Shown: positions 34,783-43,109 of the stretch, one piece after another | How the letters are laid out: every line of letters starts with the position of its first letter | Numbering within the stretch: position 1 is the first letter of the stretch | Assembly: GCF_022919115.1 (NCBI RefSeq) | Contig: NZ_CP095072.1 | Coordinates: 62,001 to 126,000 of the forward strand | DNA: 64,000 nt | Origin: Gracilibacillus caseinilyticus | GTDB lineage: Bacteria > Bacillota > Bacilli > Bacillales > Amphibacillaceae | Direction of reading: 5' to 3' | Program-made: the position numbers and the translations under genes | Notes under the pieces: generated by a model | Databases searched by the model: none | Told to the model about the DNA's origin: nothing | What the model saw: the letters and a program-made list of their open reading frames with translations, nothing else

Positions 34783-34850
34783 TCCATAGTCGGTTTATTT
34801 AAGGTAAACCGGTAGAAACTCGCAGGCCATATCCCCGCTATTATATGAAA
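34783..34850 (-). promoter_or_regulatory. Purine riboswitch aptamer, guanine-type
   Basis: On the minus strand the conserved order is CATATAATAG, GGATATGGCCTGCGAG, TTTCTACCGG, CCTTAAATAAACCGACTATGG. Loop and junction words (GATATGG, GTTTCTACC, CCGACTATG) match the xpt class. The specificity base in GACTATG is C, as in guanine/hypoxanthine sensors (U in adenine sensors). Ligand binding is expected to favour the terminator at 34675-34725 and shut off the permease and Rieske genes. Confidence 0.94.
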
Positions 34851-34871
34851 AACACGATTAAGTTTGTATTT

Positions 34872-34899
34872 AGTATAACATCCTTTTTTCTGTTTACAA
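34872..34899 (-). promoter_or_regulatory. Promoter of the riboswitch-controlled purine operon
   Basis: On the minus strand TTGTAA (34894-34899) and TATACT (34872-34877) with a 16-bp spacer, about 20 bp upstream of the aptamer. Confidence 0.6.
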
Positions 34900-35070
34900 G
34901 TATTATTTTGTCGAATTTTGAATTTTAAATTTTCTGACAAATGGCGAGAAGCCTTATCCACCTAGGCATCCTAGTTTTTGCTTCTATCACTTTTTTACTG
35001 TTGGACATCCGTTTACAATTCTATTATAATGACTAGTAAATATCCAAAATACGAACAATAAGGTGATAAC

Positions 35071-36417
35071 ATGAATAAATATTCGCGAATTTTCCTTGGA
35101 ACTGCTTTTACTAGTCGATCGGAAAAAGAAGTTAACATTTTGCAAGACTATCTCTTTTGTATCAATGAACAAGGCATGATTGAAAAAGCAGTCGCTCCAG
35201 AAGACCCACAGTATCAAACTATTCTGAATGCGTATAAGGAAGAGGAATGCTTCCACCAGCTGCAATACGGAGAATATCTTCTTCCCGGATTCGTCGACTT
35301 GCATATCCACGCGCCTCAGTGGGCTCAAGCTGGCACTGCATTGGATCTTCCACTTAATGATTGGCTGCATACGTATACCTTTCCGCTCGAAGCTAAGTTC
35401 TCGGATATGGCTTTTGCTGAAAAGGTATATGATGACCTTGTTAATACATTGCTTGCTAACGGCACCACCACGGGACTTTATTTCGCCACTGTCCATAAAG
35501 AATCAAGTTTCCGGTTAGCTGAAATTTGTGCAGAAAAAGGACAACGCGGTCTCATAGGGAAGGTTGTGGCAGATGATCCGGAGCAAAATCCTGACTATTA
35601 CCGGGATCTAGATGCAGAAACAGCTTTATCTGAAACAGAGGCTTTTATTCTTGAGGTCAAAGAATTAGCTAAGAACGTGAAACAAGGTGTTTATCCAGTT
35701 GTTACACCCCGGTTTATCCCAAGCTGTTCGGATGAGGCATTGAAAGGATTAGGGGAATTAGCAGAAAAGTATAATACACACATTCAATCACACTGCAGTG
35801 AGAGTGACTGGGAACACAGCTATGTAAAAGAGAGATTTGATAAAAATGATGCCTTTGCCTTAAATGATTTTGGCTTATTGCGAGAAAAATCTGTGATGGC
35901 TCATTGTAACTTTTTAGAAGACGATGATGTGGCATTATTTGCTGAAACAGGCACAGCGATTGGACATTGCCCATTGTCGAATGCGTATTTTGCCAACAGT
36001 GTCATTCCCATTTCCCATCTTCATGCAAAGGGTGTGGATGTTGGATTAGGTACTGACATCTCGGCAGGAGCGACGCCAAGCATTTACGATAATGCGAAGC
36101 AAGCAGTAGTTTCATCAAGAATGCTCGAAGATGGGGTCGATACCTCCCTTCCTCCAGCTAAAAGAGGAGTGGCAGATTCCCGGATAACCATTAATGAAGC
36201 ATTTTATTTCGCAACCGCTGGTGGTGGCGAAAGTCTGAGCCTGCCAATCGGTCGCATCGACGCAGGGTACGCTTGGGACGTTCAGATCGTTAACACAGCG
36301 AAACTACCGATCTTCGATGAAAGTGAACCATTATACGACATTTTTCAAAAGATCTTATATTTGGTTAAAGCTGAGAATATTAAGGAAGTCTGGGTTCAAG
36401 GAGAAAAAGTCAAATAA
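35071..36417 (+). CDS. guaD: Guanine deaminase
   Basis: A 448-residue amidohydrolase of the TIM-barrel guanine deaminase type (guanine to xanthine plus ammonia). Metal ligands His78 and His80 lie in PGFVDLHIHAPQWAQAG, the GuaD-specific APQ motif. Further ligands are in THIQSHCSESDWEHS (His near 237), VMAHCNFL (His near 276) and GLGTDISAGATPSI (Asp near 330). This is the larger amidohydrolase type, not the small B. subtilis GuaD. ATG 35071 follows AAGGTGAT. It is transcribed divergently from the permease/Rieske operon, with about 440 bp including the riboswitch leader between start codons. Confidence 0.93.
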   Translation: MNKYSRIFLGTAFTSRSEKEVNILQDYLFCINEQGMIEKAVAPEDPQYQTILNAYKEEECFHQLQYGEYLLPGFVDLHIHAPQWAQAGTALDLPLNDWLHTYTFPLEAKFSDMAFAEKVYDDLVNTLLANGTTTGLYFATVHKESSFRLAEICAEKGQRGLIGKVVADDPEQNPDYYRDLDAETALSETEAFILEVKELAKNVKQGVYPVVTPRFIPSCSDEALKGLGELAEKYNTHIQSHCSESDWEHSYVKERFDKNDAFALNDFGLLREKSVMAHCNFLEDDDVALFAETGTAIGHCPLSNAYFANSVIPISHLHAKGVDVGLGTDISAGATPSIYDNAKQAVVSSRMLEDGVDTSLPPAKRGVADSRITINEAFYFATAGGGESLSLPIGRIDAGYAWDVQIVNTAKLPIFDESEPLYDIFQKILYLVKAENIKEVWVQGEKVK

Positions 36418-36434
36418 CGAGTAGGCAATAAGTA

Positions 36435-36477
36435 TTTAGCGGATAAATCTCCCAATCAGAGAGATTTATCCGCTAAA
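36435..36477. terminator. Bidirectional terminator between guaD and the hydroxyacid dehydrogenase gene
   Basis: TTTAGCGGATAAATCTC (36435-36451) and its perfect complement (36461-36477) make a 17-bp stem between two convergent genes. The stem ends right at the dehydrogenase stop codon. Confidence 0.8.
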
Positions 36478-37410
36478 TTAGAATCCTTTTTCTATATCAA
36501 CCTGGTTTTGTAAAGGACGATCATTTTCAACACGTTCGAGTGTTTCCACAAAACATTGTACAGCTTCTTCCGCTGTAGTAACAGCTGATATATGTGGTGT
36601 TATCGTAATTCTAGGCTCTTTCCAAAAAGGATGTTCTGCTGGCATTGGTTCATTTGCGAAGACATCTAATACTGCAAATCTTAGCTGTTCAGTATCCAGA
36701 GCTGTTAATAAGTCAGACTCTGCAACCGATTCTCCTCTGCCCACATTTATAAATCCCGCTTGAGAGAGATTGCTAAAAATACGATCATTGAAAAGCTGCT
36801 CCGTTTTTTTCGTTAATGGCAGTGTATTGATCATGTAATCAACGGACTTTAACATCATGCAATGGTCTTCGGTTTTAAATACTTGTTTAAACCCCGCTTT
36901 TTGCTTGCCGCTTAACGATACTCCGTACACTTCCACACCAAATGACGACAGTACAACTGCTAGCTTTTGACCAATCTCACCTGTTCCATATATGACAATC
37001 TTTGATTCCTTTAACATTCTCGGTTTTATTGGCTGCCAGCATTTTTCTGACTGGTGTTCAGTAAAACGATCATGAAATTGTAAATCTTTCAGCAGAAAAC
37101 TTAAGCAATATTCACTGATTCTTTCACCAAATGAACAGATCGTTCTTGTTAGCAGAACATTCTCATCCCAATCTTTCTGAAACAAAAAATGATCCACGCC
37201 AGCACCAAGAGAATGAACCCACTTTACTTTACCATAGTCATAGCTTTTCTTGGTTTTAAAAGAAACAAAAGCATCCGCCCACTGCAAATCTGATGATTGG
37301 ATGTCCTCTTCCTTTTTAAAGCGAATGTCTTTTTCTATTTGATACGGTGCGAGTAACTTCTCTAATTCTTGATTCAACTCACTCACAAATAAAAGATGAT
37401 GAATCTCCAT
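36478..37410 (-). CDS. D-isomer-specific 2-hydroxyacid dehydrogenase
   Basis: A 310-residue NAD-dependent oxidoreductase. The substrate domain is residues 1-95; the Rossmann domain has IVIYGTGEIGQKLAVVLSSF near 140. The catalytic triad is present: Arg in INVGRGESV, Glu in DVFANEPMP, His in ITPHISAVT. It most resembles glyoxylate/hydroxypyruvate reductase-like members, but substrate cannot be fixed. ATG 37410 is 9 nt after GAGGAGG; an ATG 18 bases earlier lies before that site. Monocistronic, convergent with guaD. Confidence 0.87.
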   Translation of the reverse strand: MEIHHLLFVSELNQELEKLLAPYQIEKDIRFKKEEDIQSSDLQWADAFVSFKTKKSYDYGKVKWVHSLGAGVDHFLFQKDWDENVLLTRTICSFGERISEYCLSFLLKDLQFHDRFTEHQSEKCWQPIKPRMLKESKIVIYGTGEIGQKLAVVLSSFGVEVYGVSLSGKQKAGFKQVFKTEDHCMMLKSVDYMINTLPLTKKTEQLFNDRIFSNLSQAGFINVGRGESVAESDLLTALDTEQLRFAVLDVFANEPMPAEHPFWKEPRITITPHISAVTTAEEAVQCFVETLERVENDRPLQNQVDIEKGF

Positions 37411-37501
37411 TGTATTTTCCCTCCTCATCAGAATCACTATGTATAGATCGCTATTATTCTAACATAATATGCATGTACACTTGAAAATGAGGTGAACTAA
37501 A

Positions 37502-38284
37502 ATGGAACGTTACCAGGACAAAGTTGTTATTATTACTGGTGGTGCCTCTGGATTAGGTCGAGCATCTGCTTTACAAATTGCGAAAGAAGGCGGATCACTA
37601 GTTCTTGTCGATTTAAACCAAGAAGGCTTGGAAGAAAGCAAAAAAGAAATCCTCGCAGCTGCTCCTGATGCGAAAGTTGAATTAGTGGAAGCAAACGTTG
37701 CCAAAGAAGATGAAGTGAAACAGTATATCCAGCATACGATTGACACATTTGGTAAAATCGATGGCTTCTTTAACAATGCGGGAATTGAAGGAAAGCAGAG
37801 CCTAACAGAGGACTTCGGTATTGATGAATTTCACAAAGTTGTCAGCATCAACTTAGATGGCGTCTTTTATGGCATGAAATATGCGTTAAAAGAGATGAAA
37901 AAACAAGGCTACGGCTCGATCGTCAACACAGCGTCTGTTGGTGGTATTCGCGGTGTCGGAAATCAGTCCGGTTATGCGGCGAGCAAGCATGGTGTCGTTG
38001 GCTTAACGCGAAACTCTGGTGTGGAGTATGGTCAATTCGGTGTCAGTATAAAAGCAATTGCACCAGGTGCTATTATGACCCCGATGGTGGAAGGTTCCCT
38101 TAAACAAATAGGCGGAAATAATTGGGAAGAGGCAGGATAAGAATTTGTTAGTGTTAATCCAATGAAACGCTTTGGCAAACCGGAAGAAGTAGGCCATCTA
38201 GTTGCCTTTCTATTGTCGGATCAAGCTAACTTTATCAATGCGGCTGTCATTCCAATCGATGGCGGACAATCTTATCAATATTAA
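37502..38284 (+). pseudogene. SDR-family oxidoreductase interrupted by an in-frame TAA
   Basis: A classical 260-residue short-chain dehydrogenase: TGGASGLGRASAL at residues 11-23, NNAGIEG near 90, the Ser/Tyr/Lys site TASVGGIRGVGNQSGYAASK near 141-160. Codon 213 is TAA (38138-38140, after WEEAG). The frame then continues without fault through NPMKRFGKPEEVGHLVAFLL and DGGQSYQY to a normal stop at 38282-38284. The lost 48 residues include the C-terminal strand of the Rossmann fold, so the short product is probably inactive. One base change or a sequencing error would explain it. ATG follows GAGGTGAACTAAA. Confidence 0.85.
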
Positions 38285-38290
38285 ACACCG

Positions 38291-38326
38291 AAAAGAAAAT
38301 CCCTTTCACTTGGGATTTTCTTTTTA
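38291..38326. terminator. Bidirectional terminator after the SDR pseudogene
   Basis: AAAAGAAAATCCC pairs over 13 bp with GGGATTTTCTTTT, giving T-rich tails on both strands between convergent genes. It overlaps the stop codon of the small membrane protein gene by one base. Confidence 0.82.
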
Positions 38327-38515
38327 TCTTACACCTATATAAATTATCAGTGCCACAACAGATCCTATGATTGCAACAAGATAGATCGTACTTAATACAG
38401 TTAATTGAAACTTACTTTTTTCTCGATAATTCGGATCACTTCGACCAAGTTGTTTATACGTCAACACAAAAGCAATCACACCGAGTAGCAGGATAAGGAC
38501 AACATAAACAGTCAT
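38324..38515 (-). CDS. 63-residue two-helix membrane protein
   Basis: Predicted helices at about residues 3-20 and 38-60 with a polar loop (KQLGRSDPNYREKSKFQL) between. ATG 38515 has GGAGGTAAACAACA before it. No family identified; similar short BH0509-type proteins are common and uncharacterised in Bacillaceae. Monocistronic, between rpiA and the broken SDR gene. Confidence 0.65.
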   Translation of the reverse strand: MTVYVVLILLLGVIAFVLTYKQLGRSDPNYREKSKFQLTVLSTIYLVAIIGSVVALIIYIGVR

Positions 38516-38585
38516 TGTTGTTTACCTCCTTTATATGTCTGCTTACAGAACTATAACCTTGAAACAGTACATATAAACGTCAACC

Positions 38586-39254
38586 CTAGAAAGACAAAAC
38601 TTCTGCATCACCATTTTCCCGTCCAATAATGAGTACATCGGCCATATCCACAAAGAGACCATTCTCTACTACTCCCGGAATGCTATTTAGTGCAGTATTC
38701 ATGCCATCTCGATCCACTATCGAATCAAAGTAGCAATCTACTATATAATTACCATTGTCTGTAACAAATGGAGCTTGATTTCCCCGACGTAATATTGGCT
38801 TACATCCGAGTAAGCTAATTTGGCTGCTCGTGATCTCCCAACCGAATGTTATTATCTCTACAGGTAACGGGAATTGACCTAGCCTTTCCACATATTTGGA
38901 AGGATCAATTACCACGATAAATTGTTTCGCAATAGATGCTATCATTTTTTCGCGCAATAATGCTCCACCACCGCCTTTGATTAATGCAAAATTAGCAGTA
39001 GCTTCATCTGCTCCATCTATTGCAACATCTATTTTGTTAACTTCCGACATTTTCAACATTGGAATACCTAGTTTTTGGGCTAACTCCTCGGTATTTTTCG
39101 AAGTCGGAATTCCTTTGATGTTCAGCCCATCTGCTACTAATTCTCCCAGCTTCAAAATCGCCCAGTAAGCGGTAGATCCTGTGCCAAGGCCGACAATCAT
39201 CCCATCTTCCACATATTTCGCCGCTTTTTCACCTGCTTTTCGCTTCAGATCCAT
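38586..39254 (-). CDS. rpiA: Ribose-5-phosphate isomerase A
   Basis: A 222-residue enzyme interconverting ribose-5-phosphate and ribulose-5-phosphate in the pentose phosphate pathway. Phosphate loop GLGTGSTAYWAI is at residues 22-33, IDGADEATANFALIKGGGGA carries the conserved Asp pair and Lys, and EKMIASIAKQFIVVIDPSK follows. ATG 39254 was chosen over the GTG nine bases upstream because GAGGTG lies 6 nt before it. Length and motifs are complete. Confidence 0.95.
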   Translation of the reverse strand: MDLKRKAGEKAAKYVEDGMIVGLGTGSTAYWAILKLGELVADGLNIKGIPTSKNTEELAQKLGIPMLKMSEVNKIDVAIDGADEATANFALIKGGGGALLREKMIASIAKQFIVVIDPSKYVERLGQFPLPVEIITFGWEITSSQISLLGCKPILRRGNQAPFVTDNGNYIVDCYFDSIVDRDGMNTALNSIPGVVENGLFVDMADVLIIGRENGDAEVLSF

Positions 39255-39352
39255 CACAAACACCTCGTTTCCTTTTCTTACACTATTCCATCATACTATG
39301 TCAATCGCGCGATAAAAAGAGGAACGAAAAATAGATTTTTAGCCAAATAAAA

Positions 39353-39402
39353 AGCCAACATAACACGAAATCTCATCAAACTAAATTCGTTATGTTTGAC
39401 TC
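39353..39402. repeat. Palindrome family GCCGAACATAACACG, copy 2 (diverged)
   Basis: AGCCAACATAAC and the near-complement TTATGTTTGACT frame a shorter inner match GAA/TTC. It lies 99 bp upstream of the rpiA start codon, so it is not the terminator of that gene. Confidence 0.5.
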
Positions 39403-39782
39403 TTTTCATTATGCAGTATGTATATACTGCGAATTATCTCTTCCATTTTTAATAGCTTACAAACAATTTGCTAAACGATACGGAAAGATTCTAAAAGGGC
39501 CACCTTCCACTTCAAATCAAGAGCGAATTGGGCGAAAGAAAGCCTCAATCGGACAATCCTACTTCATTCACATTGGTCGATAGAGCTTTCCAACCGGGAC
39601 AAGTCCTAACCCACTCCTCATTATGCACTCATCACCGATCAGAAGTTCAGGAAGTCTTACCAACTTGTCATTACTTCGCAGTTTTCTTCAACTTCGTATT
39701 GCTTGCAATTAGAACAATATCTTTTGATAACGAGATTATTCGTATCGCAAACAAACTGCTGTTATATCACACCCTCTTCTTG
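39403..39782. other. Gene-free stretch between rpiA and the siderophore cluster
   Basis: No supported ORF. A short piece near 39470-39500 (AAACGATACGG followed by AGATTCTAAAA) recurs at 59468-59495, in both cases after a copy of the palindrome family. This suggests a diverged dispersed repeat or a shared relic. Confidence 0.4.
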
Positions 39783-40790
39783 TTAAAGCGAATGATGCTG
39801 TTCAAATTTTTCGATCGCATCCATAAAATCATGAAATTCCGAAAGGTCCATTTGTTGTTTCGCATCGGACAATGCAACGGATGGATTAGGATGAACTTCT
39901 GCCATAATGCCATCTGCCCCAACTGCTAATGCTGCCTTAGCAGTTGGCACGAGAATATCTTTTCGTCCTGTAGAATGAGTGATGTCCACAATCACAGGTA
40001 AATGCGTTTCTTGTTTCAAAATCGGGACAGCGGATATATCTAATGTATTTCTCGTAGCATCCTCATATGTTCGAATGCCCCTTTCACAGAGAATAACGTT
40101 AGGATTACCTTCTGCCAGAATATATTCTGCTGCCAATTTAAATTCCTTCATGGTGCTGGACAGCCCACGCTTCAATAGCACCGGTTTCTGCACTTGACCT
40201 ACTGCTTTTAACAATTCAAAGTTTTGCATATTTCTTGAACCAACTTGAATAATATCGATGTATGGTAATGCTGTCTCTATCTGATCTGCACTCATTATTT
40301 CGGAGACCACTGCCATATCATGGATCCGTGCTGCATCAGACAACATTCTTAATCCATCTATTCCTAGTCCTTGAAAATCATAAGGAGAAGTACGTGGTTT
40401 GAAAGCACCACCTCTAATAAATTTCACACCACGTCTTGCTAAATCAGCTGTCGCCTGTCGAACCTGTTCTTCCGATTCCACCGAACATGGTCCCATTATT
40501 TTGACAGGTTCCCCTTGGCCAATCCAATGTTTTTTCACCTGAATGATCGTATCATCCCTCTGGTAATCCCTTGAATACAAATAGGTATCCTTTTTTGAAT
40601 AAAATCGTTCATCAAGCTGTGTGAACAGCTTCTGAATCGACACAGTATCGTACGGTCCATCATTTACTTTCTCAATCTGATCCATTGTCAATTTGGCTTC
40701 TTCTTGATTTTCTAATATAAGCTTTCCTCTCTCGCTTATAAGCTGAATAATTTCCTCTTCCAGCTTTTGCAATGGTAATGTTACTGTCAT
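39783..40790 (-). CDS. aroA: Bifunctional DAHP synthase/chorismate mutase (AroA in the B. subtilis sense)
   Basis: A 335-residue protein. Residues 1-85 are an AroQ-type chorismate mutase domain (LEEEIIQLISERGKLILE). The rest is a KDO8PS-like DAHP synthase barrel: KIMGPCSVESEEQVRQATAD, RGGAFKPRTSPYDFQGLG, LLKRGLSSTMKEF, ILCERGIRTYE and VDITHSTGRKDI hold the metal and phosphoenolpyruvate sites. It condenses PEP and erythrose-4-phosphate, feeding chorismate. As the last gene of the dhb cluster, 19 nt after sfp, it probably raises chorismate for 2,3-dihydroxybenzoate. ATG follows AAGGAGGGAAAAAG. Confidence 0.93.
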   Translation of the reverse strand: MTVTLPLQKLEEEIIQLISERGKLILENQEEAKLTMDQIEKVNDGPYDTVSIQKLFTQLDERFYSKKDTYLYSRDYQRDDTIIQVKKHWIGQGEPVKIMGPCSVESEEQVRQATADLARRGVKFIRGGAFKPRTSPYDFQGLGIDGLRMLSDAARIHDMAVVSEIMSADQIETALPYIDIIQVGSRNMQNFELLKAVGQVQKPVLLKRGLSSTMKEFKLAAEYILAEGNPNVILCERGIRTYEDATRNTLDISAVPILKQETHLPVIVDITHSTGRKDILVPTAKAALAVGADGIMAEVHPNPSVALSDAKQQMDLSEFHDFMDAIEKFEQHHSL

Positions 40791-40809
40791 CTTTTTCCCT
40801 CCTTGACTA

Positions 40810-41487
40810 TTATTTCTGACCAGATAACAAAGACTGATATGTTATTTCATAGATAGCGGGTGTTTCATGAATATTCTCAGCACAAACACTTAAAGCATAA
40901 TCAGCCTCTACCCAGTATGTGTTACCAGTCATCCAAGCAAGTAAATCCCGCTCCTCATATATATCGATCTGTCCACCTTGCTGAATCACCACTTCAAACG
41001 AGGTCAGGGAACGTGATAATCCCACACCACAGGCTTTCAAAAAGCTTTCCTTAGCAGTCCATATTTGATAGAACTTACGTAATGGAGATACATCGAGCGC
41101 TACAGTCCGACACTCATTATTCGTTAGAAATGCTGCAGCATAATCGATAGGTTTTATCTGTTCGATATCAATTCCGACTGGCGAATCGTGTACCGTGCAA
41201 GCAATCCACTCACCAGCGTGGGATACGTTAAAATGGAAACAGGAATCAGTTGATAGATACGGTTTACCGAATCGATTACGTTCGATCCATTTCCAATTCC
41301 ATTCCTTACCATAATGCTTCTGATATAGATAACGAATCAGCAGATCACCAAGTGCAGAACGAAACTGATCTTCCAGACGGTGAAAACGTTGCAGCCGTGC
41401 AATTCTCTCCCTCATTAAATAAGGAAAAACAGCTGCTATATCTTGTTCCCGCTTCTCTTCTGGTAACCGACAAATCCAAACATCCAA
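40810..41487 (-). CDS. sfp: 4'-phosphopantetheinyl transferase, Sfp type
   Basis: A 225-residue enzyme that activates carrier-protein domains by transferring phosphopantetheine from CoA. It has FHFNVSHAGEWIACTV near 80, the Mg2+ site VGIDIEQIKPID near 103 and WTAKESFLKACGVGLS near 145. The start is TTG at 41485-41487 (protein MDVWICRLP), 7 nt after AAGGAGGAAC. Its substrates are very likely the carrier domains of DhbB and DhbF just upstream in the cluster. Confidence 0.94.
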   Translation of the reverse strand: MDVWICRLPEEKREQDIAAVFPYLMRERIARLQRFHRLEDQFRSALGDLLIRYLYQKHYGKEWNWKWIERNRFGKPYLSTDSCFHFNVSHAGEWIACTVHDSPVGIDIEQIKPIDYAAAFLTNNECRTVALDVSPLRKFYQIWTAKESFLKACGVGLSRSLTSFEVVIQQGGQIDIYEERDLLAWMTGNTYWVEADYALSVCAENIHETPAIYEITYQSLLSGQK

Positions 41488-41500
41488 GACTTGTTCCTCC

Positions 41501-42889
41501 TTATGCCCTCTCTGCTTGTACGTCTACTTGTTCTTTCTCTTGTTCTTGATAGGCTAAACCAATTAAAAAGCAAATACCAATAAATGCTGCCGATCCACCA
41601 AGCGCCCATTGATAAGGCACCATAGTGATGTCTGCTGTTTGCTGAGATCCGATGATGCTTGCGAGTAGGGCAACACCGAAGACACCTCCAAACCGTTTCT
41701 GGACATTATGTAAAGTTGTTGCCTGACTCATTTGATGTTTGGAAATGTGTTGGAAAGCGGATATCTGTGCTGCTGTTACTGCATGTCCTAAGAAAATTCC
41801 TACGCCGAACATAAGCAGCCGGATCAGCCATGGATTTGCTTCTGCTAATAAGGCGATTAACGAAAAGATAATCATCGAACCTAACAAGGACAACAGCATC
41901 AGTCGCCGGACGCCTAATTTTTTCATCGACCATGGCAGAAGCTGGGAAGCAACCATCAGTCCCAGCGCCTCCGGAAACGTCGTTAAACCGGTATGAAAAG
42001 CAGAAAATCCTAAAACATTTTGATACAGCAACGGAAAAACATATAACATGCCAAATAAACCTGCTGCCGAGAACATTCCTATTAAACTCATGACCCGGAA
42101 CGAATTATCCTTAAAAAGGCTTAAATTCAGCATCGGTCTTTCAATCTTCCTCTCCCATTTCACGAGATACAGGAGGAAGGCTAAACCAATAAGAAACGGG
42201 ATAAACACTTTGGGCTGAGCCCATCCGAGGATAGGCGCTTCAATCAAGGCATAGATTAACAGTCCGAAACCCGGAAGCGATAACAGAAATCCTTTTACAT
42301 CAAATCTGCCAATAGAAGGCTCCTTGTATTCCTCAATAAATAAACCGGCTAATACAAGAACAATCACCCCAATTGGTATATTCAGATAAAAGATCCATCG
42401 CCAGGAAAGCTGATCAACTAAATAGCCACCAACTACCGGACCAAGTGCTGGTGCAATAGCGACCGGTACTACTAATACTCTCGATAACTTGGGACGTTCT
42501 TCAGGAGTAAACGTCCGGAACAGCATCGACATGCCAACCGGTGTTAAGAGACCCGCTCCCGCTCCTTGCAGCACTCGACATACATTTAACATCGTCTGAC
42601 TCTGCGCCCAGCCACAACATAACGAAGCAATGGTAAATATACTGACTGCCAGCATCAACATCCGCTTCGATCCAAAACGATCTCCAAGCCAGCCTGCTAC
42701 CGGCAGCAACATCGCAAGACTGACTAGGTAGCCAATGTTTACACCACTTGTGGCAGAAACGGGCACATTGAATTCCTCCCCGATTGTGGAGAGAGCAACA
42801 TTAATAATTGTTGCATCCATCGCCACAATAAACATCGACATCACATATACCGCAATGATAATTTTTTTGGAAAAAGACAACGAGCGCAT
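41501..42889 (-). CDS. MFS transporter, DHA2/EmrB family, probable siderophore exporter
   Basis: A 462-residue drug:proton antiporter-type protein with about 14 helices. It shows MDATIINVALSTIGEEF near 24, GWLGDRFGSKRMLML (motif A) near 60 and GPVVGGYLVDQLSWRWIFYL (motif C) near 147. It starts 1 nt after the MbtH stop and ends 13 nt before sfp. Its position inside the cluster suggests export of the catecholate siderophore; multidrug efflux is the alternative. Confidence 0.87.
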   Translation of the reverse strand: MRSLSFSKKIIIAVYVMSMFIVAMDATIINVALSTIGEEFNVPVSATSGVNIGYLVSLAMLLPVAGWLGDRFGSKRMLMLAVSIFTIASLCCGWAQSQTMLNVCRVLQGAGAGLLTPVGMSMLFRTFTPEERPKLSRVLVVPVAIAPALGPVVGGYLVDQLSWRWIFYLNIPIGVIVLVLAGLFIEEYKEPSIGRFDVKGFLLSLPGFGLLIYALIEAPILGWAQPKVFIPFLIGLAFLLYLVKWERKIERPMLNLSLFKDNSFRVMSLIGMFSAAGLFGMLYVFPLLYQNVLGFSAFHTGLTTFPEALGLMVASQLLPWSMKKLGVRRLMLLSLLGSMIIFSLIALLAEANPWLIRLLMFGVGIFLGHAVTAAQISAFQHISKHQMSQATTLHNVQKRFGGVFGVALLASIIGSQQTADITMVPYQWALGGSAAFIGICFLIGLAYQEQEKEQVDVQAERA

Positions 42890-42890
42890 C

Positions 42891-43109
42891 TTATTTTCCT
42901 AATCCGATAGCTTTGTTGCTAGTTGAATCAATACGTATATCAATCCAATGTGTTTCAATATAATAGATGCAATCTTCTCTGTTTGCTTTACCATATTCGA
43001 TATCCCAGCCATCGGGGATATCAAGAAAAGCAGGCCAAAGTGAATACTGCCCTTTATCGTTTTTTAATGCATAAAATGTTCCTTCTGGATTTTCAAATGG
43101 ATTCTTCAT
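42891..43109 (-). CDS. MbtH-like protein
   Basis: A 72-residue activator that binds and stabilises NRPS adenylation domains. The family pattern is complete: [38 protein letters not shown], then [16 protein letters not shown] 43109 lies inside the 3' end of dhbF (17-bp overlap) with GGAGAGAGAAAAC before it, so translation is coupled with the synthetase it serves. Confidence 0.95.
   Translation of the reverse strand: MKNPFENPEGTFYALKNDKGQYSLWPAFLDIPDGWDIEYGKANREDCIYYIETHWIDIRIDSTSNKAIGLGK

Noticed and set aside
39392..39929. Plus-strand frames of 63 and 133 codons before the DAHP synthase gene
   Set aside because: They overlap a palindrome repeat and the antisense of aroA, with no start signals.
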